Source of the DNA: Vombatus ursinus
Lineage: Eukaryota; Chordata; Mammalia; Diprotodontia; Vombatidae
Length of the DNA stretch: 64,000 bases
Assembly (NCBI RefSeq): GCF_900497805.2
Contig: NW_020954581.1
Coordinates: forward strand, 4,907,145-4,971,144
Reading direction: 5' to 3'
Shown: in pieces, positions 21,954-33,081 of the stretch
Numbering within the stretch: the first letter of the stretch is position 1
Layout of the letters: every line of letters starts with the position of its first letter
Program-made: the position numbers and the translations under genes
Notes under the pieces: generated by a model
Seen by the model: the letters and a program-made list of their open reading frames with translations, nothing else
Told to the model about the DNA's origin: nothing
The model's database searches: none

Positions 21954-22314
21954 TGTTAGCTGTCCTTCCCTTCTTGAATTCTCTTTCTTATCAGGGAATC
22001 TTTAGCTACTACCCACCACAAATAGAGTACCAATTGGGCAACTTCTCAATTCAGATATTTCTGAAGCAAATTTCTGCTGGCTTCATCCTAGTCATAGGAA
22101 TAAAGAATAAAGAATAAGAGTGGGAAGATATTATTATAGCATAGTCAAGGCAAGACTAGTGCCTAAACCAAGGAGATCAGAGGTCAAACAGAAAGAAAAC
22201 AGATATGAGAAATGTTGGGGAAGTGGAATTAATGGGAGTTAAGTACATAATTGTCTATTCTCTTAATGGGGTGAGTTTAGATTTGTTTGTAAAGTCATCT
22301 ATGTGGACAATGTA

Positions 22315-22485
22315 GGGCAATTAGAAGGACACTGAATTTGGAATCACAGGACCTGAGTTCAAATCCTATTTCTTCCTCTTTTTACCTATGTGACTTTGGG
22401 TCTCATTTCCTTATCTTTCTAGACTTTATTTTCTTCATTTATAAAATGAGGCAATAATATTAGTGTGGAGTTCTTAATCTATGGT
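22315..22485 (+). mobile_element. CORE-SINE (MIR-like), 3' cut
   Basis: It shows 'gaatcacaggacctgagttc' and 'cttcatttataaaatgaggc', the head and CORE of a MIR-like SINE. Confidence 0.65.
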
Positions 22486-22497
22486 CCATTAACTTTT

Positions 22498-22653
22498 TTT
22501 TCCTTTTTTTTCTTTTTAGGCAAGGGTTAAGTGACTTGCCCAGGGTCACATAGCTAAGTAAGTGTCAAGTGTTTGGTCTGAGGCCGGATTTGAACTCAGG
22601 TCCTCCTGACTTCAGGGCCAGTGCTCTATGCACTGAGCCACCTAGCTGCCCCC
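22498..22653 (-). mobile_element. WSINE1-type SINE with target duplication
   Basis: Minus-strand copy ending in gcagctaggtggctcagtgc (its 5' head). Its flanks are attaactttt (22488-22497) and atgaactttt (22654-22663), 9/10 identical. The A/G-rich tail shows as T/C-rich sequence on the left. Confidence 0.88.
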
Positions 22654-22795
22654 ATGAACTTTTAAAAAAGATATTTTATAACTATATCTCAATATAGTTG
22701 GTTCTTCTAATTCTATATATTTTGTCCATTTAAAAATATTATTTTAAGAAAGATCTATTGACTTCTCCAGACTATTGCTTTGTCTAAATCCAGTT

Positions 22796-23055
22796 TTTTT
22801 TTTTTGCTGTTGTTACTGTATTGTTTTTTGGTTGTATCTGACTCTTCATTATCCCAGTTGGGGTTTTCTTGGCAAAAATACTAGAGTGGTTTACCATTTC
22901 CTTTTCCACCTCATTTTATAGATGAGGAAACTGAGGCAAACAGGGTGAAATGACTTGCCAAGGGTCAAGCAGCTAATTAGTCCCTGAACTCAAGAAGTTG
23001 AGTTTTCCCAATTCCAGGCCTGGTACTCTATCCACCATGCCACCAAGCTGCCCCA
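22796..23055 (-). mobile_element. MAR1 CORE-SINE with BovB/RTE-like tail
   Basis: Reading the minus strand: ggggcagcttggtggcatgg (head), tttgcctcagtttcctcatc (CORE), then 'aaatggtaaaccactctagt' and a 'gaagagtcagatacaacc' RTE-type tail. This is the full MAR1 layout, specific to marsupials as far as I know. Confidence 0.85.
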
Positions 23056-23059
23056 AATC

Positions 23060-23510
23060 CAGTTCTAGATCTATGAAATTCTAGTTTTCTCCTACTATGA
23101 AATCTTCTCCTTATCAACTGAATCAATTTCACAGATACACACACACACACAGTGTTTATACCATCCACTGTACTTGCTTAATGAAAAGTGCAAGCACACA
23201 TGGCCAGTTATGTAAAAAAGCCAGCCAGTCACATAGCCCTCTTACTTGACCTAGAAATGAGTTTCCCATAGCTACCAAAACTGTTCTCCACGTGTGTTCC
23301 CCATTTCTAGGAGCAGAAGAGACATTTCAATAGAGTTATTTCTGTAATCACAATCTTTGTGGCAGGCCCCCTTTCGTATTCTATTCTCCCTCCTTCCTTC
23401 AGAAAAGCGTATATCATCCATCATTCCTCAGGAAAATCACAGACGTAGAGAAAACCAGAAATGGGTGCTGATTCAAAAGTGAATCAGTACAAGTTAAATA
23501 GAACATTGTA
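23060..23510. other. Unassigned, no gene seen
   Basis: Unique-looking sequence with a short CA run near 23135-23152; nothing else recognised. Confidence 0.5.
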
Positions 23511-23511
23511 G

Positions 23512-23695
23512 GACCATAGCTTTATAGCTGGAAGGAACCTCAGCAATCGTCTAGTCCAAGTTCCCTCTCCGATTTTACAGATGAAGAACCTGAAGCCTAG
23601 GGACATGAAGTGACTTGCCTCCATTCACACAGGGAATAGAAGCAAGATTCAGGACCTGAAACCAGGTTCTCTTGCTTCGGTGTTAGTTTTCATTC
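23512..23695 (-). mobile_element. CORE-SINE with L3/CR1 tail
   Basis: It shows 'ttatagctggaaggaacctc', 'ccgattttacagatgaagaa' and 'aaaccaggttctcttgcttc', the complement of a MIR3-like SINE. Confidence 0.78.
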
Positions 23696-23699
23696 CTCT

Positions 23700-24235
23700 A
23701 TGTTGTTTGACCTTCATTTTTGAAGAGGATCAGTAACATTACAGGGTGATGTCTTGACTTGTCTGTGAATCGGATTGAAGTCAGGTAGAGCTGCACAAAG
23801 TCATCAGCCTCACTCTCTGCCTGAGGCGTTGGAGTCCAGTGGAAACACAAAGTCCAGTGATGGCCTGGGATACAGTGGATGACCTTGGCCTGGGATACAG
23901 TGGATGACCTTGGCCTGGGATACAGTGGATGAATGACCTTGGCCTGGGATACAGTGGATGGATGACCTTGGCTTGGCATTTTTGATGTCTGACCAAGCTC
24001 TAAGCACTCCAAAGAGCCCTGCTTCAGTTGCCTTCATGGCTATTGGAACAAATTGTTCTCATTTACCAATTCCATACGGGGAAATCTTCACATGCTTGGA
24101 GGAGATATCTCCCTAACTCACAGATGGGTTTTAGGGCTGTTGGTTACCATCAACTTGGTTTAGCCTGTCTGCCGAGAGAGTTTTACGGGTATCTGACCTC
24201 TATGCATGCTGTAGTTTTTTGGAGCCACAGGTAGA
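23700..24235 (-). mobile_element. Long RTE-tailed SINE with internal minisatellite
   Basis: The minus strand matches 49955-50460 and 53000-53336. Shared blocks are 'gagtgcttagagcttggtca', then 'gacatcaaaaatgcca', a central 'aggcagagagtgaggctgat' stretch, and the end 'ctgatcctcttcaaaaatga' followed by aggtcaaaca. The copy carries a four-unit minisatellite (23864-23971) where its relatives have one unit. Overlapping minus-strand frames here are by-products of the repeat. Confidence 0.78.
23864..23971. repeat. Four-unit minisatellite (25, 25, 29, 29 bp)
   Basis: Units start with cctgggatacagtggatg and end gaccttgg. Units 1 and 2 are 25 bp (23864, 23889); units 3 and 4 are 29 bp (23914, 23943) because of an extra 4-base step (aatg or gatg) before gacc. 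Confidence 0.95.
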
Positions 24236-24239
24236 TTTT

Positions 24240-24880
24240 CCACTATACCACACAAGAAAGCTAAAAGTTTCAGTAAAAGTGTCTGGAAGCTTCTCTCTTT
24301 GATTTGTCCAGAGGTAGAGATGGGGGAGAATTGGGGTGGATTGTTCCCTTTCTTTCTCCTAAATATATCCTCCAATGGAGCAAGACAATTCCTTATAGAA
24401 TAGGGTGTTAGATCAACAAAGGATAGATTCCAGGCATTTTATCATTACCATATTCCCCAACAGCTTTACCCAGCAATGGAGAACACTGCCCCATGTCCCT
24501 TAAAACATTGATGAATTAGGTGACAGCTCTGCGCCTGCCACCATGAAATTAATCAGACAGTGTCAGCTGCTTCTGGGACCCTCCACGGAAGGAACTCCAC
24601 GGCTGCATGATGGGAAGCCCCAAAGACCAGACGCTAGCATGTCCCCAGATTCTTTATTGTTGGAGAAATGGCCTTAAAGAGAAATCCCCCAAAACAAGTC
24701 AAAAAATATAAAGAACTTTTTTCCCCTAAGAAATATAATGAAGCTCAGTCAGAAATTGCAGTTTATTTGAGTGGAAATAACTCTGAATTACTTTACTGTC
24801 TTTTTTTCTTTTGTATTTACATTCTTCACCCTACTGGGGAAGAACAAGGTGCCTCTGGGCATTATGTTAGAGATTCTGAG
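24240..24880. other. Unassigned, no gene seen
   Basis: Short frames occur (24160-24375 minus, 24668-24925 plus) but have no recognisable domain. Probably unique sequence. Confidence 0.5.
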
Positions 24881-24884
24881 AGGC

Positions 24885-25050
24885 AGCTTGACAAGTCAGA
24901 TAGAAAACTGGCCTTGGAGCCATGAGGACCTGAGCTTAAGTTTCTCTTCTGACACAGGCTGGTTGTTTGACCCTGAAACTTGCTAAGCTCTCAGTGATCT
25001 AGCCAGTTCTCTAAGTTTGTAGGCTTCAGAGAATAATAACTCATATTAGC
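24885..25050 (+). mobile_element. CORE-SINE fragment
   Basis: It shows 'ggccttggagccatgaggac' and 'tgagcttaagtttctcttct', then a diverged CORE; a MIR3-like head. Confidence 0.55.
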
Positions 25051-25059
25051 TCTCCTTAA

Positions 25060-25118
25060 TATGCTGTTTTAAAGTTTGCACAATGCTTTACATATATTAT
25101 CTCATTTCATCCTGACAA
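25060..25118 (-). mobile_element. MIR fragment
   Basis: It shows 'gcacaatgctttacatatat' and 'tctcatttcatcctgacaac', the minus-strand MIR tail part; it then runs into a microsatellite. Confidence 0.65.
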
Positions 25119-25218
25119 CAATCCAAACACACACACACACACATATATATATATATGCATGCATGTATGTATGAGTAGATGTATATATGTACATGTGTGA
25201 GTATGTATGTGTATATGT

Positions 25219-25252
<34 letters not shown>

Positions 25253-25263
25253 GTATATTTATA
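25119..25263. repeat. (CA)n/(TA)n/(TG)n microsatellite
   Basis: Two CA tracts separated by atatat and gtatgt units. Frames through it on both strands are artefacts. Confidence 0.95.
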
Positions 25264-25277
25264 TCCATTATCAGAAT

Positions 25278-25380
25278 GTAATCTCCCTGAGAGAAGGGAT
25301 TTTTTTTTTTTCATCCTTTGTATGTATAACCCCAATGCTTAGAATGGTACCTGGCACATAGAGAATGCTTAATTGTATGC
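25278..25380 (+). mobile_element. L2 3' tail
   Basis: It shows 'aatgtaatctccctgagaga' and 'gaatggtacctggcacatag', followed by agaatgcttaattg. Confidence 0.75.
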
Positions 25381-25434
25381 TTGCCCATTTGCTTGATAGA
25401 GACATTCAAGAACCAAAGGGTTGCTCCAAAGTCA

Positions 25435-25622
25435 TATAAAAAGAAGGCTACCTTTGGAGTGAACAAGCCTGAGTTTGAATCTGGCTCTGTCATTTACTTC
25501 CTGGATGACCTTGGTCAAGTGACTTCACCTGGCTGGGCCTGTTTCCTTCTCTGTGAAATTAGTGGGTAAGAGAAGATGACATCTCAAGGACCATCTGCCT
25601 CTAAGTATATGATCCTTTGAAG
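25435..25622 (+). mobile_element. CORE-SINE with L3/CR1 tail
   Basis: It shows 'cctgagtttgaatctggctc', 'tgaccttggtcaagtgactt', 'cctgtttccttctctgtgaa' and 'ctctaagtatatgatccttt', the complete MIR3-like order. Confidence 0.78.
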
Positions 25623-25711
25623 GCCTTCTGTGGATTTTTTGGTTGGATTTGGAATGGGTCTACTGTTCATTGTTCCTCTTGCTTACTAAACCAGGCAAAT
25701 ATCCTTCAGTT

Positions 25712-25763
25712 GTTTCTTTGTTTTTTGTTTTGTTTTGTTTTGTTTTGTTTTGTTTTGTTTTGC
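25712..25763. repeat. (TTTTG)n pentanucleotide array
   Basis: About nine TTTTG units. Confidence 0.93.
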
Positions 25764-25849
25764 GTTACTAATAATCCTAACCTCTCGCAAATAACTGTAG
25801 CAAAAGACAGAAATTCAACCCACCTGAATCATCAACATTTGTTTAATAT

Positions 25850-27795
25850 GACCAACAAAGTCCAGCTGCAAGAGATATAAAGAGAAATTCCATTGAAAAT
25901 AACTATAGACAATATAAAATATTTGGGAGTCTACTTGGCAAGACAAATCCAGGAACTATATGAAAACAATTAGAAAACATTTTTCACACAAATAAAGTCA
26001 AATCTAATCAACTGGAAAAATATCAATTGCTCGTGGGTAGGCCAAGCCAATAAAACAAAAATGTCAATTCTACCTAAGTTAATTTACTTATTTACTACAA
26101 TACAATAAAACTACAAAAAGTTATTTGATAGAGCTATAAAAAATAACAAAATTCATCTGGAAGAACAAAAGGTCAAGGATATCAAGGGAATTAATGAAAA
26201 AAAAATAAAAGAAGGTGGCCTAGCAATACCAGATCTCAAACTATATTAAAAAAAACCAGTAATCATCAAAACTATCTCAGACTGACTAAGAAATAGAGTG
26301 GTGGATCAGTGGAATAGAGTACGTACACAAGATACACTAGTTAATGACCATAGTAACCTAGTGTTTGATAAATCCAAAGACCCCAGCCTTTGGGATAATA
26401 ACTCAATATTGGACAAAAAACTTCTGGGAAAGCTGGAAAACAATAGGACACAAACTAGGTATAGATCAACATCTCACACTGTATACCAAGATAAGGTCAA
26501 TATGTGTGCATGATTTAGACATAAAAGGTGACACATAAGGAAATAAGAAGAGCAAGGAATAGTCCCCCTGTCAGATCTATGGGGAGGAGGAAGAATTTAT
26601 GACCAAACAAGAGAATGGAGAGCATTACATAATGTAAAATAGATACATTTGATCATATTAAATTAAAAAGCTTTAGCACAAACAAAACCAATGCAAGCAA
26701 GATTGTAAGGAAAGCAGAAAGCTGGGAAACAATCTTTACAGCAAGTGTTTCTGATAAAGGCCTCATTTCTTAAATATATAGAGAACAGAATCAAAATTAT
26801 AAGAATACAAATCATTTTCCAATTAATAAATGATCAAAGGATATAAACAGACAGTCTTCAGATGAAGAAATTAAAGCTATGAAAAAACACTCTAAATTAC
26901 TGTTGATTAGAGAAATGCAAATTAAAATAACCCTGAGATACTACCTAACACCTATCAGATTGGCTAATATGACAAAAATGAGAAATGATAAAAGCTGGAA
27001 AGGTTGTGGGAAAATTGAGACACTGATGCACTGTTGGTAGAGTTGTGAACTTTTCCAACCATCTAGAGAGCAATTTGGAATTATGCCCAAAGGGCAACCA
27101 AACTGCGCACACCCTTTGATCACTGTTAAATCTATATCCCAAAGAGATCGTAAAAGAGGGGAAAAAACCTACATGTGCAAAAATATTTTTAGTAGCTCTT
27201 TTTGTGGTGGCTAAAAATTGTAAATCAAAGGGATGCCCATCAATTGTGGAATGGCTAACATACTCTGGTATATGATTGTAATGGAATTATATTGTGTAAT
27301 AAGAAATGATCAACAGGCAGATTTCAGAAAAAAAAAAACCTGGAAAAACTTGTTCGAACTGAAGCAAAGTGAAATGCGCAGAACCAGGAAAACATTGTAC
27401 ACAGTATCCACAATATTGTGTGAAGATCAACTATGAATGAACCAGTCCATCTCAGCAACACAATGATCAAAGACAAGTATGAAGGGACTCACAAAGAAAA
27501 ATGCTATCCACATCCAGATAAAGAACTGATGGACTCTGAATGAAAAGTAAAGCATGTTTTTGTCACCTACTTTATTCTTTTTTATGTTTTTATTTCTTTT
27601 ATCTATTTCTTCTCTCACAACTGTGACTAATATGGAAATATGTCTTACATGATAGCACATGAATAACATGTATCAATTGCCTACCATTTTTGAAAGAGGG
27701 GAAGGAAGGGAGGGAGAAAAATTTGGAACTCAAAATCTTCTAAAAATGAATGCTAAAAATTGTCTTGACATGTAATTGGGATAAAATAACATACC
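25850..27795 (+). mobile_element. 5'-truncated L1 (ORF2 post-RT part and 3' end)
   Basis: It starts after the RT core at 'caacaaagtccagctgcaag' (VQLQEI). It runs through the post-RT block (MVDQWNRVRTQDTLVNDHSN at 26298; FDKSKDPSLW) and the cysteine-rich C-terminus to a full 3' UTR and tail. Many stops and frameshifts break it; the longest frame is 71 codons. No target duplication was recognised. Confidence 0.88.
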
Positions 27796-27799
27796 TTTA

Positions 27800-28385
27800 A
27801 AAAAAGAAACTGAAACTCAATTCTGAATAGATATGTCCCTGAAGGAGAAAAGAACCCCCTCTGCCCCTATCCCCTAAATACCTTCACCCTCTGTTCTAAA
27901 GGGTCTCATAGACACTCAGGCCCAAGCTTCCCCAGGAAAATATATTTTTGTCCTTCCACTTCAGGCATTAACGACTAACTGTGTTATCTTGCTTTCCCAG
28001 TCGCTTGTCTCTCTGTAGGTTCAGATGCATTTGAGCACCTCACCTAGAAATGATGTATCTGCTTTATTGTACCCTTTTTGGAACATATGGAACGCCGTAG
28101 ATTACCTGCTTTAACTCTATCTATTGTTACTCCACTGCCCCTTAGTTCTATTTTTCATTTAATGTGCTTTGAGCTAGTCAGATAAAGGAATCTATAGAAG
28201 TTCAAAGTCTGGTATTATTACTGCAAGCATCAGAGCTGTCTCCCTTCAATTCATCAATGAAATACTGGTCCGTTGACTGAAAGTTGTATATTTTTTTGAA
28301 GTATGCGTCTATCACATCTTCAGGGTATTGCAAAAACATTAAAATTCATCCAGTGAATTGCAGGTTGTATTTTTTTTTAATGTTG
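27800..28385. other. Unassigned, no gene seen
   Basis: Unique-looking sequence with no open frame of note and no repeat I can name. Confidence 0.5.
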
Positions 28386-28389
28386 TTGT

Positions 28390-29060
28390 CTATCAATCCT
28401 AACAAGCATTTCTAAGTGCTTACTCTGTATTAAGTAGTATTCTAGAGTATAAATACAAAGATTGAAATGATAACTGGTCTCAAAAATGTTGCCTTTTAAC
28501 AAGGAGGAGAGCAAATAAATATATAAGTACATACATAATAAACAAATAGAATAAACACAAGTAAATTTACATTGAGCTACAAGGTAGATAAATTTAACTA
28601 AAAATAGTTAAACACAGGACAGCTAGATAGTGCAGTGCATGCATCACCGACACTGGAGTTAAGAGGACCTGAGTGCAAATTCAAGCTCAGACACTTACTA
28701 TCTATGCGACCCTGGGCAAATCCCTTAAAACTGCTTGCCTCAGTTTCCTCACCTATAAAAATGAGCTGGAGAAGGAAATGACAAACCACTCCAATATCTT
28801 TGCCCAGAAAACTCCAAATGGGATCACAGAAAGTCAGACACAACTGAAACAACTCAACAGCAAAGTTAAATACAAGGTGATTGGGGGATATGGCATCACC
28901 AGTCAGAGAGATCAGAAAAATTTTAGGTTAAAGGGTGGGCTTAAGCTGTGTCTCAAAGAAAGAGAGGGATGATATGAGATAGAAACAAGAAGGGGAGGAT
29001 ATTCTAGACATGGAAGATGGTCAACAGCAAGGGCATGGAAATGGAAGATAAATTTCCAAG
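28390..29060 (-). mobile_element. L2 3' part, split by MAR1
   Basis: Left piece 28390-28614 (caagcatttctaagtgctta, ctggtctcaaaaatgttgcc). Right piece 28865-29060 (gtgggcttaagctgtgtctc, gaggatattctagacatgga). Both belong to one minus-strand L2 whose order is continuous across the SINE. Confidence 0.75.
28615..28864 (+). mobile_element. MAR1 CORE-SINE
   Basis: The head has 'ggacagctagatagtgcagt' and 'agttaagaggacctgagtgc', the CORE has 'gcctcagtttcctcacctat'. The BovB/RTE-like part has 'gagctggagaaggaaatgac' and 'acaaaccactccaatatctt', and it ends in aaagtcagacacaactgaaa. Confidence 0.88.
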
Positions 29061-29069
29061 CTTTTGTTA

Positions 29070-29115
29070 ATCAATCATTCAAACATTTAACAAGCATTTA
29101 TTAAGCACTATAGAA
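29070..29115 (-). mobile_element. L2 3'-end fragment
   Basis: It shows 'aatcattcaaacatttaaca' and 'agcatttattaagcac', a second L2 end next to the previous one. Confidence 0.55.
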
Positions 29116-30193
29116 AATACTGAATCTTTTCCCTCCCTCAGATTAAATGAGGTTTAATGTATCCATTATTTTCTTCCTTGAAAATGGTTTGACAAAGGGG
29201 GAGAAGTAGCTTGTGTTATGGATATTGGCAATAGCATTCAGTGTTTTCCTCAAATTTAAAAGGTCATGGACAGAGCCAATATGGCAGAGTAAAGGCAGGA
29301 TCTCACCTGAGCTTTCCTCCAAACCCCTCCAAATACTTTTTTTCAAAATGACTCTAAATAAGTTCTAGAGCAGCAGAACCCACAAAAAGACAGAGTGAAA
29401 CAAATTTCCAGGCCAAAGTAACTTGAAAGGTCAGCAGGAAAGATCTGTTGCACCAGGGCAAGAGAGGAGTACAATTCAGTGCAAGCTGTGCAGTGCAGAC
29501 CAGGCCCCAACAAACCAGGAGTAGGCCTAGGGCAACTGAATCACTAGCAGCAGAGGCAGTTTCCAGATATCTCAGCCCACAGACACCAAAGGCAACTTAC
29601 AAGGTCAGCAGAAAAGTCTGTCGCACCTGAGTGAGAGTGGAGCACAGTCCAGCCAGGCTGTGCTGGCATAGCCCTGGCCCCAGGAAACAAGAGCAAACCT
29701 TGGGAGAGACTGAATCAGCAACTACAGCAGCAGTGGCTGCTTCCTAAGCTCTCAGCCCACAGATGGCAAGGGGGTTGAACAACTAGTCAGAAGGAGATTA
29801 CAGAGGTCTTTTTGCTAGCACTGAGGCAAGACTCTGTTGTTAAGTCCATGCTTAGATCAAGGTTGCAGTCTTGGATGGCAGTCCCAGGATGAGGAGGAAT
29901 ACTAGCACATCAGAACTTACAGCCACAGTGCAGGGGGGTGGGGGGCCCTCCTCACAGTTCCAGGGCAGAAGAGTGCTTGTTGTCACTCACAGACCAGAGC
30001 AAATACCTGGAGAGGAGTAAACCCCTCTCCTCAGATCATACCACTTTGGAAGAACTAAAAACTTATAGGTCCCTAGAAGTATCTATGAAAATAGCTGCAC
30101 AAAACCCCTGATGCTTGGGATAGTGTGCCCTCCATTCTGGAAGTAGAGCCCTACTTTAACAAACAGTTAAAAATCATGTAACAGTCTGGGAAA

Positions 30194-31405
30194 ATGAGCA
30201 AACACTGAGAAAAAACTAACTATAAAAAGTTATTATCATGAAAAAGAAGATCAAAACTGACACTCAGAAGACAACAAAGTCAGAGCTCTTACATCCAAAG
30301 ACTCCAAGCAAAATATGAATTGGTTTCAGGTCATGGAAGAGCTCAAAAAAGAGTTTGAAAACCAAGAAAGAGAGGTAAAGGAAAACTTGGAAAGAGAAAA
30401 GAGAGTGATGTAAGAAAATAATGAGAAAAGAGTCAACATCTTGGTAAAGGAGACACAAAAAAATACTAAAGAAAATAACAAATGGCAAAAAGAGGTCTAA
30501 AAAAGCCAATGAGGAGAATGCCTTTCAAAGCAGAATTGGCTAAATGGAAAAGGAGGTCCAAAAGTTCACTGAAGAAAACAGTTCCTTAAAAATTAGAATG
30601 AAGGGGCAGCTAGGTGGCACGGTAGATAGAGCACCGGCTCTAAAGTCAGGAGGACCTGAGTTCAAATCTGGCCTCAGACCAAATACTTGACACTTAATAG
30701 CTGTGTGACCCTGGGCAAGTCACTTAACCCCAACTGCCTAAAAAATAAATAAATAAATAAATAAATTAGAATGGAGTAATAGGAAGTGAATGACTTTATG
30801 AGAAATCAAGAAACAATAAAATAAAGAAAAAATAGAAGATAATATGAAATATCTCATTGGAAAAGCAACTGACCTGGAAAATAGATCCAGGACAAATAAT
30901 TTTAAAATTGTTGGACTACCTGAAAGCCTTGATCAAAAAAATAGCCTAGACATCATCTTTCAAGAAATTATCAAGGAAAATTGTCCTGATATTCTAGAAC
31001 CAGAGGGTAAAATAGAAATTTAAAGAACCCATTGATCACCTCCTAAAAGGGATCCCAAAATGAAAATTCCCAAGAATATTATAGCCAAATTCCAGAGCTC
31101 CCAGGTCAAGGTGAAAATATTACAAGCAGCCAGAAAGAAACAATTCAAGTATTGTGGAAACACAATCAGGATAACACAAGATTTAGCAGCCTCTACATTA
31201 AAGGACCAGAGGGCTTGGAATATGATATTCTGGAAGGCAAAGGAGATAGGCTTACAACCAATAATCACCTACCCAGCAAAGCTAAGTATAATTCTTCAGG
31301 AAAAAAAATGAACATTCAGTGAAATAGAGGACTTTCAAGCATCTTGATTAAAAGATCAGGGCTGTATAGAAAATTCGACTTTCAAATACACGACACAAGA
31401 GAAGT
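30194..31405 (+). pseudogene. L1 ORF1 relic split by a WSINE
   Basis: The start region is ATGAGCAAACACTGAG; a stop follows after a few codons. The coiled-coil part (VMEELKKEFENQEREVKENL when read near 30330-30390) and the RRM/C-terminal domain survive. The 83-codon frame at 31060-31311 reads MKIPKNIIAKFQSSQVKVKI, then QAARKKQFKYCGNTIRITQD, matching the C-terminal domain of ORF1p. A SINE and several point breaks interrupt it. Confidence 0.83.
30601..30763 (+). mobile_element. WSINE1-type SINE inside L1 ORF1
   Basis: It shows gggcagctaggtggcacggt, 'gtcaggaggacctgagttca' and 'tgtgtgaccctgggcaagtc', with a short AAAT tail. It is flanked by aattagaatg at 30591-30600 and 30764-30773, a perfect 10-bp duplication of L1 ORF1 sequence. 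It is therefore younger than the host L1. Confidence 0.93.
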
Positions 31406-33081
31406 ATAAAAAGGTAAATAAGAAAGGGAAATCATAAGGGACTTAATAAGTTTAAACTGTTAACATTCCTACATGGAAGATGATATTGTAACTCATAAGA
31501 CCTTTCTCATTATTAGAGTAGTTAGGAGTATATGCAGACAGTGGGCACAGGTATGAGTTCAATATGAAGGGATGGTATCTAAAAAATAAAATTAAGGGGT
31601 GAGAGAGAGGAATGTACAGGGAGAAGGAGAAAGGGAAAGGTAGATTGGGATAAATTATCTCATATAAAAGAAGAAAGAAAAAGCTTTTACAGTGGAGGGG
31701 AAGAGGGGGCAGGTGAGGGGAAGTGAGTGAACCTTATTCTCATTAGAATTGGCTCAAAGAGGGAATAATACACATACAATTGGGTATAGAAATCTATCTT
31801 ACTCTACAGGAAAGTAGGAGGGGAAGGGGGTAAGAGAAGGGAGGAGATGATAGAAAGGAGGGAAGATTAAAGGAGGAAGTAGTCAGAAGCAAAACACTTT
31901 TGAGGAGGAACAGGGTGAAAGGAGAGAGAATAGAATAAATGGGGGTGGGGGAATAGGATGGAGGGAAACACAGTTAGCAAAAGTAACTGTGAAAAAAATT
32001 AAAGCAAGTTTCTCTGATAAAAGCCTCATTTCTCAAACATATAGAGAACTGAGTCAAAATTATAAAATTAAGAACCATTTCCCAACTGATAAATGATCAA
32101 AAGACACAATTGGTTTTCAGATGAAGTAATCAAAGCTATCAATAGCCATATGAAAAAAAATATTCTAACTTATTACTGATTGGGAAAATGCAGATTAAAA
32201 CAATTCTGAGGTACTACTTCATACTTCTTAGATTGTCTAATAGGATAAAAAAGGTAAATGACAAATCTTGGAAGGGATATGGGAAAAATGAGACATAAAT
32301 GCATAGTTGGTGGAGTGGTGAACTGATTTAGTCACTCTGTAGAGCAATTTGGAACTATGCCAAAAGAGCTATAAAACCAGGCATACACTTTGGTCTAGCA
32401 ATACCACTCCCAGGTCTGTATCCCAAAGAGATTAAAAAAAAAGAAAGAAAAGACTCTATATGTACAAAAATATTTATTGCAGCTCTTTTCTGGGGGTAAA
32501 AAATTAGAAATTGAGGGGATGCCCATCAATTGGGGAAAGACAACAAGTTGTGGTATGTGATTATGATGAAATATTGTTGTAGTACTATAAGAAATGATGA
32601 GCAGGATGCTCTCAGAAGAACTTGGAAACACCTTCATGGTTATCTGATGCAAAAAGAAATGTACTGTGTACAAAGTAACAGCAGTATTGTAAGATGATAA
32701 GCTGTGAATGATTTAGCTATTCTCAGCAATACAATGACCCAAGAAAACACTGAAGGACTTATGATGAAAATGTTGTCCATCCCCAGAAAAGGAATTGATG
32801 GTGTCTCAATACAGATTGAAGCATACTTCTTTTCACTTTATTTTTCTGGAGGCTTTTTCTGTCTATGTTTTCTTTCATAACATACCTATTATGGATATGT
32901 TTTGTGTGACAGCACGTGTATAACCTATACTGAATTGCTTGCATTCTCAATAAGAATGGTGGGGAGTGAGGGAAGGAGAGAATTTAGAATTCAAAGTTTT
33001 AAAAACAAATGTTAAAAATTGTTTTAACATCTAACTGGGGAAAATAAAATACTAAATGAATACAAAAATTTAAAAGGTCAT

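Larger units (their letters stand above)
29268..33065 (+). mobile_element. L1 with deleted ORF2 and perfect 16-bp target duplication
   Basis: Flanked by aaatttaaaaggtcat at 29252-29267 and 33066-33081, identical on both sides. Order: 5' UTR (to 30193), ORF1 (30194 to about 31405), spacer (to about 31980), then a jump near 31995 from the first ORF2 codons into the ORF2 post-RT region. The ORF2 C-terminus, 3' UTR and a short A-rich tail follow. Endonuclease and reverse transcriptase are absent. A WSINE inserted into ORF1 at 30601-30763. The perfect duplication suggests that it moved in this deleted form. Confidence 0.88.

Noticed and set aside
23864-23971. CRISPR-like repeat array
   Set aside because: Units are directly adjacent with no unique spacers, in a vertebrate genome: a minisatellite.
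23698-24037. Three overlapping minus-strand frames with repeated HPLYPRPRSS-like text
   Set aside because: The protein repeats only mirror the minisatellite at 23864-23971 read in three frames.
25102-25361. Frames through 25119-25263
   Set aside because: Microsatellite artefacts.
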